Notes: generated from the letters alone by a model not told the origin. Shown: positions 1-6,298, counted from the first letter of the stretch. The stretch: 7,029 nt of DNA from an uncultured Leptotrichiaceae bacterium (GCA_938037005.1 CALHVR010000011.1:1-7029), one strand, 5' to 3'. Numbers and translations: made by a program.

Positions 1-15
1 AAAAATAAAAAAGTA

Positions 16-24
16 TGGTATAAT
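16..24 (+). promoter_or_regulatory. Extended -10 promoter of the first operon
   Basis: The sequence TGGTATAAT is a perfect extended -10 element: TG, one base, then TATAAT at 19-24. The matching -35 would lie at or just before the first base of the window, so it cannot be read. Transcription would begin near base 31 and give an untranslated leader of about 85 nt before the nucleoside hydrolase. That leader is A/T-rich and I see no riboswitch-like structure in it. No competing promoter with both boxes at good spacing is visible in 25-116. Confidence 0.65.
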
Positions 25-116
25 ATAAAAAGATAATTTAATAGACAAAATAATTAATTATAAAAGGAATTAACTATAAATTATTAGTATAAAATTTAAA
101 AAGGAAAGGAAGCAAA

Positions 117-1061
117 ATGAGTAAAAGAAAAGTATACTTAAATCATGATGGAGGCGTTGATGATTTAATTTCGCTATATTTAATATTAAAAATGGAGGAT
201 GTAGAACTTGTAGGAGTTAGTGTAATTGAAGCAGATTGTTATTTACAACCAGCAGTGTCAGCAAGTAGAAAAATAATAGAAAAATTTGGAAATGAAAATG
301 ATAAAAAAATAAAAATCGCATTATCAGATTCAAGAGCAGTAAATCCATTTCCAAAAGATTGGAGAATGCATGCTTTTATTGTAGATGCTTTACCAATTTT
401 AAATGAAATTAAACCGTTAACAGTAGAAGAAGCAAAGATTAAAGCTCATGAGGATATTTTAAGAGTATTAAAAGAAAGTGAAGAAAAAATAGATTTAGTA
501 TTTGTTGGACCTTTAACTGACTTAGCTCGTGCGTTAGACATTGATAGTTCTATTGAAGATAAAATAAATAAACTTTACTGGATGGGAGGAACATTTTTAG
601 AACAAGGAAATGTTGAAGAGCCAGAACATGATGGAACCGCAGAATGGAATGTTTATTGGGATCCTTATGCAGCAAAAAGAGTTTGGGATAGTAATATAAA
701 AATTGAATTAGTTGCACTTGAAAGTACTAATATGGTGCCACTTACAATGGATATAAGAGATATGTGGGCAAGTCAAAGAAAAAACGAAGGGATAGATTTC
801 CTAGGACAAAGTTATGCAGCAGTTCCTCCTTTAACACATTATGTTACAAATTCAACTTATTTTTTATGGGATGTACTAACAACAGCTTCGTTTGGTAAAG
901 AAGATTTAGTAAAAAGAGAAGTCGTTTATAGTGATGTAATTACAGAAGGTGCAAGTCAAGGAAGAACAATAAAAAAAGAAAATGGAAGACCAGTAGATTT
1001 AGTTTATTATGCTGATAGAGATGCATTTTTTGAATATATAACAGAATTGGCAAAAAAATAA
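117..1061 (+). CDS. Nucleoside hydrolase, purine-specific IAG-NH-like (group III)
   Basis: This 314-residue protein hydrolyses the N-glycosidic bond of nucleosides to give ribose and free base, probably in the cytoplasm because no signal peptide is seen. The N-terminal Ca2+/ribose-binding motif HDGGVDD (residues 10-16, Asp11 and Asp16) marks the nucleoside hydrolase superfamily. Several blocks match my recollection of the Trypanosoma vivax inosine-adenosine-guanosine hydrolase: AVNPFPKDWR (74-83, Trp82), Asn165, DGTAEWN (172-178, Glu176 and Asn178), and FLWDVLTTA (249-257, Trp251-Asp252). Common IU- and CU-hydrolases have a catalytic His where Trp251 stands, and purine-specific enzymes stack the base between two Trp residues. 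Purine ribonucleosides are therefore the likely substrates, which is inference from motifs. The ATG is chosen by an AAGGAAAGGA site at 101-110. The gene heads the operon, and the nuclease three genes downstream could supply nucleosides. Confidence 0.93.
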   Translation: MSKRKVYLNHDGGVDDLISLYLILKMEDVELVGVSVIEADCYLQPAVSASRKIIEKFGNENDKKIKIALSDSRAVNPFPKDWRMHAFIVDALPILNEIKPLTVEEAKIKAHEDILRVLKESEEKIDLVFVGPLTDLARALDIDSSIEDKINKLYWMGGTFLEQGNVEEPEHDGTAEWNVYWDPYAAKRVWDSNIKIELVALESTNMVPLTMDIRDMWASQRKNEGIDFLGQSYAAVPPLTHYVTNSTYFLWDVLTTASFGKEDLVKREVVYSDVITEGASQGRTIKKENGRPVDLVYYADRDAFFEYITELAKK

Positions 1062-1075
1062 AATTATAAAAAATG

Positions 1076-1113
1076 AAAGGAGAGTATAGAAAATAATCTA
1101 TACGATTAAAATT
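1076..1113 (+). promoter_or_regulatory. Distant ribosome binding site with hairpin spacer before the FNT channel
   Basis: The only good Shine-Dalgarno (AAAGGAG, 1076-1082) lies 31 nt before the ATG at 1114, far beyond normal spacing. Between them is a perfect inverted repeat, GTATAG (1084-1089) and CTATAC (1098-1103), with an 8-nt loop. Folding would remove 20 nt and leave about 11 nt of effective spacing, which is normal. An in-frame TAG at 1087 rules out a longer protein starting next to the Shine-Dalgarno. The codons between that stop and the ATG include no ATG, GTG or TTG. The hairpin is therefore probably a translational bridge and could act as a switch. Confidence 0.55.
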
Positions 1114-1872
1114 ATGAAAACATTAGGAGAATTAGTGGATTATGTATCGCATGCAGGAGAAAAAAGGATGGTAAAACCATTTGGGAAATTAGCACTTGCA
1201 GCAATTTTAGCAGGAATGTTTATAGCGTTTGGATCAGTTGGAAATATATTAGTTTCAGCAGATTTATACAAACTGAATGCAGGAGTAGCAAAATTTATTG
1301 GAGCTTCTGTTTTTCCAGTGGGATTAATTTCAATAGTATTGTTACATCTTGAATTATTTACAAGTAACTGTATGATGACAGTAGGATTAGTTGAAAAAAA
1401 ATATTCAATATTTAATATGTTAAGAGTTTTAGTAATTGTTTGGATATTTAATTTAATTGGATCAATTTTAGTGGCTTATATTACATTTAAAACTGGAACT
1501 TTAGGTCAAAGTGGTCAAGAATTATTAGAAGCAGTAGCTCATCATAAAATAGAAGCAAGTGGATACGATATATTTTTAAAAGGAATTTTATGTAATGTTT
1601 TAGTATCAGGAGCAAGTCTTTTAGGATATATGGCAAAAGATGGAATTTCTAAAATTTTTGGAATTTGGTTTCCAATAATGTTATTTATAGTTTTAGGATA
1701 TGATCACGTTGTAGCAAATATGCTTTACTTGCCATTATCTTTAATGATGGGACATGAGCATACAACAATTGCTGGAATAATTCATAATTTTACATTTGCA
1801 ACATTAGGAAACTTTGTAGGTGGAGGAATTGTAATCGCACTTTCAATGTGGTACATTAATAAAAAGGATTAA
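1114..1872 (+). CDS. Formate/nitrite transporter (FNT) family channel
   Basis: This 252-residue inner-membrane protein is of the usual family length, with about six hydrophobic helices (roughly 26-48, 59-82, 102-125, 154-174, 181-203 and 222-245). Family members form pentamers, each subunit with its own pore, that pass small monovalent anions such as formate, nitrite, hydrosulfide or lactate. Visible signatures are LELFTSN (79-85, the break after helix 2), KGILCN (156-161, containing the conserved pore Lys156), and GYDHVVAN (195-202, with His198 in the place of the central pore histidine). The N-terminal amphipathic stretch EKRMVKPFGKLALAAILAG is typical, which supports the ATG at 1114 despite its remote ribosome binding site. 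In a fermenting anaerobe formate export is the simplest guess, but the ion cannot be read from sequence. The next gene starts 14 nt downstream, so they are co-transcribed. Confidence 0.93.
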   Translation: MKTLGELVDYVSHAGEKRMVKPFGKLALAAILAGMFIAFGSVGNILVSADLYKLNAGVAKFIGASVFPVGLISIVLLHLELFTSNCMMTVGLVEKKYSIFNMLRVLVIVWIFNLIGSILVAYITFKTGTLGQSGQELLEAVAHHKIEASGYDIFLKGILCNVLVSGASLLGYMAKDGISKIFGIWFPIMLFIVLGYDHVVANMLYLPLSLMMGHEHTTIAGIIHNFTFATLGNFVGGGIVIALSMWYINKKD

Positions 1873-1886
1873 TATAAAGGTAAAAA

Positions 1887-3017
1887 ATGTTAATAAAATT
1901 AGAAATAAATAAAGAAAAGATATTGGGAAATTTAAAGAGAATAAAAAAAATAAATGAAAATATTATTTGGGTGTTAAAAGATGATGCTTATGGTCTTGGA
2001 ATTAAAAATATTTTACCTATTCTAATAAAAGAAAAATGTAATAACTTTGCAGTGGCATACATTGAAGAGGCTATTTTTTTAAAAAATTTTGTTTTTATAA
2101 ATTATGAAAAAAAAGAAAAGCCGATAAATATAATGTGTTTAAATTATATTGAAATTAATGATTTAGAAAAAGCGATAAATAATGAAATAGGAATTACTCT
2201 TTTTAGTTTAACGCAATTAGATAAATATATTGAAAAATTAAAACAATTTGATTTAAAGAAAAAAATTAAATTTCATTTAAAATTTAATACGGGAATGAAT
2301 AGACTTGGATTTAATATAAAAGAAATAGAAATTTTGAGCAAAAAATTGAAAGAAATAAATGAAAGTGGAATTGATTTTGAGATAAATAGTGTTTATTCAC
2401 ATATAGCTCATAGTGAGAATGAAAATGAAACTAAAATTCAAGTAAAACTATATGATAAAATATTAGAAAAATTAGTTAAAAATGAAATTAAATATAAATT
2501 TAGGCATTTACAAGCAAGTCCATTGTTATTTAAATATAAAGAAAAATATAATTATGATTTTGCAAGAATTGGGATGGCACTTTATGGGATGGAGCCATTA
2601 TCACAAAATATTGGATTATTTCAAACAGTTAATTTAATATCAAAAATTATCTGTATAAGAGATATAAAAAAAGGAGAACAAGTATCATATGGAAATAGTG
2701 GCATAGTAAAAAGAGATAGCAAAGTAGCGATAATACCAGTAGGCTATGCACATGGCTTACAAAAGCAAATAGAAGATAGTGAGGCATTTGTACTTATTAA
2801 TAAGCAAAAAGCTAAAATTCTTGGAGAAGTTTGTATGGATATGATAATTGTTGACATTACAGATATAAAAGATGTAAAAGTTGAGGATAAAGTTACGATA
2901 TTAGGAAAAGATGGTGAAAATGAAATAACGCTTAAACAAATGGCACAATGGGCAAATACGATTCAAGACGATATTTTAACAAAATTTAATAAAGATATTG
3001 AAAAAATATTAGTGTAA
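1887..3017 (+). CDS. alr: Alanine racemase (PLP-dependent)
   Basis: The 376-residue protein interconverts L- and D-alanine in the cytoplasm and supplies D-Ala for peptidoglycan. It has the fold-type III TIM barrel followed by a C-terminal beta domain. Residues expected for catalysis are present, by comparison with the Geobacillus enzyme from memory: PLP-binding Lys31 in LKDDAYGLG, Lys132 and Arg139 in KFNTGMNRLG, His172 in VYSHIAH, Arg227 in ARIGMALYG, the opposing base Tyr268 in VSYGNSG, and Cys316-Met317-Asp318. Some normally constant positions differ: KDDAYGLG for KADAYGHG, FNTGM for VDTGM, and YAHG (287-290) for YADG. It is therefore a divergent member, and a related amino-acid racemase is possible. 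An AAAGG site (1876-1880) lies 6 nt before the ATG. It follows the channel gene by 14 nt and precedes the nuclease gene by 11 nt. Confidence 0.92.
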   Translation: MLIKLEINKEKILGNLKRIKKINENIIWVLKDDAYGLGIKNILPILIKEKCNNFAVAYIEEAIFLKNFVFINYEKKEKPINIMCLNYIEINDLEKAINNEIGITLFSLTQLDKYIEKLKQFDLKKKIKFHLKFNTGMNRLGFNIKEIEILSKKLKEINESGIDFEINSVYSHIAHSENENETKIQVKLYDKILEKLVKNEIKYKFRHLQASPLLFKYKEKYNYDFARIGMALYGMEPLSQNIGLFQTVNLISKIICIRDIKKGEQVSYGNSGIVKRDSKVAIIPVGYAHGLQKQIEDSEAFVLINKQKAKILGEVCMDMIIVDITDIKDVKVEDKVTILGKDGENEITLKQMAQWANTIQDDILTKFNKDIEKILV

Positions 3018-3028
3018 CGAGGGAAAAT

Positions 3029-3727
3029 ATGGCTAAAAAAAATAAAAGACGAAGTAAAAAAAAGGGAAAAAGTTTTAAAAATATATCTAAATTAATTTTA
3101 TCGATAATTGGAATTATAATAGGCTTAACTTTAGGATTAAATGTTAAAGTATTAGGTAAAGTATTTAATGTTAACACTAAACATATAAATGTTTTAAGTA
3201 GTGCATTTAAAGAAAAAGTTGAGAATACAGTAAAAAATACAACTGAAAAAGAAAATAGTACAAAAACGAATGAAATAAAAGATAATATAGATGAAAAAAT
3301 AAAATATAAAGTTATAAAAGTTAGTGATGGAGATACAATTTCAGTAAAAAAATTAAAAAATAATGTTTTGGATGGAGATTTAATAAAAGTTAGACTTTAC
3401 GGTGTTGATGCTCCAGAAAAAGATCAAGATTTTGGTTATGAAAGTAAAAAAGCTTTAATGAACTATGTAATGGACAAAACGATAGAAATTGATGTAAAAT
3501 CCAAAGATAGATATGGGCGAAGTGTTGGAGTAATATATATTGGTGGACGAAACATTAATGAAGAACTGTTAAGAGATGGATATGTTTGGTATTATGAACA
3601 GTATGATAAAAATAATGAAAAATCACGACTATTACAAGAAAATGCTATGAAAAATAAGTTAGGATTATTTTCTAAAAAGGGTTATATTGAACCGTGGAAA
3701 TTTAGAAAAGATAAAAAGAAGAAATAA
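3029..3727 (+). CDS. Membrane-anchored thermonuclease (staphylococcal nuclease-like)
   Basis: This 232-residue protein has a very basic N-terminus (2-21), one hydrophobic helix (about 22-37), a hydrophilic Lys/Asn/Glu-rich linker (about 40-92), and an SNase/OB-fold domain (about 93-225). I see no signal-peptidase cleavage site, so it is probably anchored with the nuclease domain outside the cytoplasmic membrane. The catalytic set of staphylococcal nuclease is complete: Asp100 and Asp102 in SDGDT (equivalent to Asp19/Asp21), Arg122 (Arg35), Asp127 (Asp40), Glu130 (Glu43) in RLYGVDAPE, and Arg164 (Arg87) in DRYGR. These bind Ca2+ and cut DNA or RNA to nucleotides. It starts 11 nt after alr with GAGGG at 3019-3023 and appears to be the last gene of its operon. 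A role in nucleic-acid scavenging with the nucleoside hydrolase is inference. No strong intrinsic terminator follows. Confidence 0.9.
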   Translation: MAKKNKRRSKKKGKSFKNISKLILSIIGIIIGLTLGLNVKVLGKVFNVNTKHINVLSSAFKEKVENTVKNTTEKENSTKTNEIKDNIDEKIKYKVIKVSDGDTISVKKLKNNVLDGDLIKVRLYGVDAPEKDQDFGYESKKALMNYVMDKTIEIDVKSKDRYGRSVGVIYIGGRNINEELLRDGYVWYYEQYDKNNEKSRLLQENAMKNKLGLFSKKGYIEPWKFRKDKKKK

Positions 3728-3740
3728 GCAAAAATAAAGA

Positions 3741-3757
3741 GAAAAAATATTTTTGTA
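3741..3757. repeat. 17-bp direct repeat, copy 1, with a perfect 12-bp A/T palindrome
   Basis: GAAAAAATATTTTTGTA is identical to 6241-6257 and contains the perfect palindrome AAAAATATTTTT. The bases to the left also match if one base is inserted (AAGAG before the A-run in both copies). This copy starts 13 nt after the nuclease stop and 160 nt before yjjI. It may be an operator, a bent-DNA upstream element, or a chance match in A/T-rich DNA. Confidence 0.4.
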
Positions 3758-3774
3758 AATACACGTAAAAGGAC

Positions 3775-3803
3775 TTGAAAATTTAAAAAAAATGTGGTAG
3801 ATT
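3775..3803 (+). promoter_or_regulatory. Candidate promoter P1 of yjjI-yjjW
   Basis: TTGAAA (3775-3780) is followed after exactly 17 nt by TAGATT (3798-3803). TG at 3795-3796 makes the latter an extended -10. The -35 matches consensus at four of six bases and the -10 at four of six. Transcription would begin near 3810, leaving a leader of about 90 nt. Confidence 0.45.
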
Positions 3804-3827
3804 TATAGTGAAATATTTAAAAATAGT

Positions 3828-3859
3828 TATAATTGATAAGGAATAAAAAAGTTTTTATT
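3828..3859 (+). promoter_or_regulatory. Candidate -10 (P2) with an adjoining palindrome
   Basis: A perfect TATAAT lies at 3828-3833, but no convincing -35 sits 16-18 nt upstream, so it would need an activator or belongs to a weak promoter. Just after it, AATAAAAA (3842-3849) and TTTTTATT (3852-3859) form an 8-2-8 inverted repeat over the expected start site, where an operator would act. The loop is too short for an RNA hairpin. A/T palindromes are common by chance in such DNA. Confidence 0.35.
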
Positions 3860-3873
3860 AGCTTTTGATTTGT

Positions 3874-3895
3874 ATTTTTAAAATAAAAATGGAGG
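3874..3895 (+). promoter_or_regulatory. Ribosome binding site of yjjI with an abutting A/T hairpin
   Basis: GGAGG (3891-3895) is placed 5 nt before ATG 3901 and decides the start of yjjI. Directly upstream, ATTTTTA (3874-3880) and TAAAAAT (3884-3890) are perfect inverted repeats around a 3-nt loop. The stem has only A-T pairs and stops at the first G of the Shine-Dalgarno, so it is at most a weak thermolabile structure. Confidence 0.6.
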
Positions 3896-3900
3896 TATTT

Positions 3901-5418
3901 ATGTCAAATCAAATTTTATCGATCATAAAAAATAATGTATTGACTTATGATCAAAAATTAAGACAGTTGGCTGGTGCAGCTGAAGCAACATTAGATGTAT
4001 TAGGAATAACACCAGAAATACAAGAATTTAGAGATAATGGAATAATTTGTGATTTATTTGAAGGAAATGCGCCTTATAGAGCAAGATATATAACTCCTGA
4101 TTATGAAAAATTTATGAAACAAGGAAGTGAATTTTTAGAGTTAAAACCTGCAAATGATATATGGGAAGCAACTACAAATTTATTGATTTTGTATAATCAT
4201 GTACCTTCAATTACTTCATATCCAGTTTATATCGGGAATATTGATTATTTATTAGAGCCATACGTTGAAAAAGTGTCAGAAGAAGAAGCTTATAAAGCAA
4301 TAAAATTATTTTTATTACAAATAGATAGAACAATAACTGATTCTTTCTGTCATGCAAATTTAGGGCCTAAAAAAACAAAAGCAGGAGAATTAATACTTAA
4401 AGCAACAGTTGAGTTAGATACAATGACTCCAAATTTAACGCTAAAATACGACGAAGAAATAACATCAGATGACTTTGCAATTCAATGTATTGAAACAAGT
4501 TTAAAAGTAGCAAAACCTAGTTTCTCAAATTATCAAATGTTCCAAAAAGATTTCAATAATAAAGACTATGCAATAGCAAGTTGTTATAATGGATTAAGCA
4601 TTGGAGGAGGAGCGTATACTTTAACTAGATTAAATTTAGCTAAATTGGCTTTAATTGCTAAAGATGAAAAAGAATTTTTCGAATATGCATTACCTGAAGC
4701 AGTAAAAAGAATGACAAGTTATATGGATAAAAGAGTAGCGTTCTTAGTTGAAGAAAGTGGATTCTTCGATTCAAGTTTCTTAGCTAAAGAAGGATTAATC
4801 TATAGAGATAGATTTAGTGGTATGTTTGGAGTTGTAGGACTTGCAGAATGTGTAAATAAATTGGTAGGTAAAGCAGACTCTGAATCAACAGAAGGAAAAT
4901 TTGGTTGGGATAAATATGCAGATGATTTAGGAGAAAAAATTATTAAAACTTTACAAGAGTTAGTTCATAGTTATAAAACAAAATATTGCGAAATAACAGA
5001 TGATCATTACGTATTACATGCACAAGTTGGAATTGACACAGATGCAGGGATAAGTCCAGGATGTAGAATACCAATAGGAGATGAACCATGTTTACCAGAT
5101 CATATTAAACAAACAGCAAGATTCCACCCATATTTCAAATCAGGAATTGGAGATATATTCCCATTTGATGAAATGGCTTCAAAAAATCCAGCTTCAATTT
5201 TAGATATTATAAAAGGAGCGTTTAAAGAAGGAATGAGATATTTCTCAGTTTATTCTACAGATGCTGACGTAATTAGAATAACAGGATATTTAGTAAAAAA
5301 ATCTGAAATGGAAAAATTATTTAGAAATGAACAAGTTATTCAACAAACAGTAGTATTTGGGTTAGGAGCTAGAGAAAATTCTAAAATATTAGAAAGAAAA
5401 GTAAGAGGAAATGAATAA
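3901..5418 (+). CDS. yjjI: YjjI-family glycyl radical enzyme (function unknown)
   Basis: This 505-residue protein is of the length known for YjjI (DUF3029; about 516 residues in E. coli). The glycyl radical motif is near the C-terminus: IRITGY with Gly462, about 44 residues from the end, followed by the VVFGLGAREN block. Two cysteines stand in conserved-looking loops. Cys228 is in ASCYNGLSIGGGAYT, a context like the thiyl-radical cysteine of anaerobic ribonucleotide reductase (NrdD). Cys317 is in GLAECVN. I favour Cys228 as the thiyl site, by inference. The family acts anaerobically in the cytoplasm, and I know of no established substrate. It is clearly not pyruvate formate-lyase. ATG 3901 is chosen because of GGAGG at 3891-3895; an in-frame TTG at 3865 lacks such a site. 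Its stop overlaps the start of the activase gene, so the two are translationally coupled. Confidence 0.92.
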   Translation: MSNQILSIIKNNVLTYDQKLRQLAGAAEATLDVLGITPEIQEFRDNGIICDLFEGNAPYRARYITPDYEKFMKQGSEFLELKPANDIWEATTNLLILYNHVPSITSYPVYIGNIDYLLEPYVEKVSEEEAYKAIKLFLLQIDRTITDSFCHANLGPKKTKAGELILKATVELDTMTPNLTLKYDEEITSDDFAIQCIETSLKVAKPSFSNYQMFQKDFNNKDYAIASCYNGLSIGGGAYTLTRLNLAKLALIAKDEKEFFEYALPEAVKRMTSYMDKRVAFLVEESGFFDSSFLAKEGLIYRDRFSGMFGVVGLAECVNKLVGKADSESTEGKFGWDKYADDLGEKIIKTLQELVHSYKTKYCEITDDHYVLHAQVGIDTDAGISPGCRIPIGDEPCLPDHIKQTARFHPYFKSGIGDIFPFDEMASKNPASILDIIKGAFKEGMRYFSVYSTDADVIRITGYLVKKSEMEKLFRNEQVIQQTVVFGLGARENSKILERKVRGNE

Positions 5419-6170
5419 TGAAAGGTATTATAAATAAAATAATTCCTTTTAGTAATGTTGACGGCCCAGGTAATAGGCTGTCAATATTTTTTCAAGGCTG
5501 TAAATTCGATTGTCTATATTGTCATAATCCTGAAACTATACCAATATATGATTTACATAATGTAGATGAATATAAGAAAATATATAACGAAAGTTTATTA
5601 GTTATGACAGTTGAAGATGTAATTAATGAAATAGATAAAGTTGCTACATTTATTCAGGGAATAACAGTTTCTGGTGGTGAATGTACTTTACAATGGAAGT
5701 TTTTGACAGAAATATTTAAAGCTGTGAAAGAAAAATGGCCACATATGACATGTTTTGTAGATAGTAATGGCTTAATTCCAATGTGGACAGAGGATAAAAA
5801 AGAGCTATTACAAGTTATGGACAAAATGATGCTAGATATTAAGGCATATACAAAAGAAGATCATGAATTAATGACAGGGATTTCAAATGAATTAGTTTTA
5901 AAAAATTTTGAATATTTAGTACAAGTAGACAAAATTTATGAAGTTAGAACTGTAATTGTTCCTGAAATATTAAATAATGAAAAAATGGTGGATGATATAA
6001 GTAAATTAATTGCTAAATTTAACAAAAATATAAAATATAAATTAATAAAATATAGACAATATGGAGTAAGAAAAGAAATATTACGGGCGTATACACCTAG
6101 TCAGGAATATATGGAAAATTTAAAAAAGATTGCTGAAAGCAATGGTTTGATAGATATAATTATAGTATAA
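5418..6170 (+). CDS. yjjW: YjjW-family glycyl-radical-enzyme activase (radical SAM)
   Basis: This 250-residue radical-SAM enzyme would install the glycyl radical on YjjI Gly462. The N-terminus KIIPFSNVDGPGNR is followed by the CX3CX2C cluster motif (Cys28, Cys32, Cys35 in GCKFDCLYCHNP), which binds one [4Fe-4S] cluster and SAM. GITVSGGE (81-88), DSNG and MLDIKAY are typical of activases. Most activases other than PflA carry a ferredoxin-like insert with extra cysteine clusters after the first motif. Here residues 36-80 contain no cysteine and only a short linker, so the protein is of PflA-like size and shorter than E. coli YjjW, which I recall as about 287 residues with the insert. It overlaps the yjjI stop by one base (TAATG), with AGAGGA at 5404-5409 as ribosome binding site. 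The assignment as YjjW rests largely on this pairing. Confidence 0.9.
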   Translation: MKGIINKIIPFSNVDGPGNRLSIFFQGCKFDCLYCHNPETIPIYDLHNVDEYKKIYNESLLVMTVEDVINEIDKVATFIQGITVSGGECTLQWKFLTEIFKAVKEKWPHMTCFVDSNGLIPMWTEDKKELLQVMDKMMLDIKAYTKEDHELMTGISNELVLKNFEYLVQVDKIYEVRTVIVPEILNNEKMVDDISKLIAKFNKNIKYKLIKYRQYGVRKEILRAYTPSQEYMENLKKIAESNGLIDIIIV

Positions 6171-6183
6171 AAATAAAAAATAA

Positions 6184-6244
6184 TTTCTCTCATTTTTCTT
6201 TAATGTAAAGAGTGTAAATTACATCTGTTAAAGAGAAGAGGAAA
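6184..6244 (+). promoter_or_regulatory. Inverted-repeat regulatory region between yjjW and the MliC gene
   Basis: TGTAA-A-TTACA (6213-6223) is a perfect 5-1-5 palindrome, and a further TGTAAA lies 9 nt upstream at 6204. Alternatively, TCTTTAATGTAA (6197-6208) can pair with TTACA (6219-6223) and TTAAAGA (6228-6234) around a 10-nt loop with a 4-nt bulge. That stem is extended imperfectly by the pyrimidine-rich left arm and the AGAAGAGGAAA right arm. No T-run follows, so it is not a clear intrinsic terminator. It could be an operator, a mRNA 3' structure for yjjW or a leader structure for mliC. Confidence 0.4.
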
Positions 6245-6257
6245 AAATATTTTTGTA
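6241..6257. repeat. 17-bp direct repeat, copy 2
   Basis: Identical to 3741-3757, including the 12-bp A/T palindrome, and again preceded by AAGAG (with one extra G). It lies 58 nt before the ATG of the lipoprotein gene. The TTGTAT at 6253-6258 could be a -35, but no good -10 stands 17 nt downstream, so the promoter of the lipoprotein gene is not settled. Confidence 0.4.
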
Positions 6258-6298
6258 TTCTTTAATTAACAAAAAAATTATTTATAGGAGTGATTTAG

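Noticed and set aside
2986..3177. 63-residue minus-strand open frame
   Set aside because: It lies antisense to the end of alr and to the basic, membrane-anchor part of the nuclease gene. Its Leu/Phe/Ile-rich composition is the mirror of A/T-rich codons, and it has no recognisable family.
3728..3760. Intrinsic terminator after the nuclease gene
   Set aside because: The only symmetry is the A/T palindrome of the 17-bp repeat, with no G+C stem and only five T after it. It is too weak to call.
3833..3846. FNR-like box (TTGAT, 4 nt, AATAA) upstream of yjjI
   Set aside because: The second half matches ATCAA at only three of five bases, which is expected by chance in this composition.
3865..3900. 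Upstream TTG start that would add 12 residues to YjjI
   Set aside because: No Shine-Dalgarno precedes it, while ATG 3901 has GGAGG at ideal spacing. The extra residues would also be encoded by the A/T hairpin and the ribosome binding site itself.
3901..5418. Reading the glycyl radical enzyme as pyruvate formate-lyase, with the FNT channel as its formate exporter
   Set aside because: The protein is far shorter than PFL (about 750 residues) and has no paired catalytic Cys-Cys. Its motifs fit YjjI, and the channel is in a different operon.
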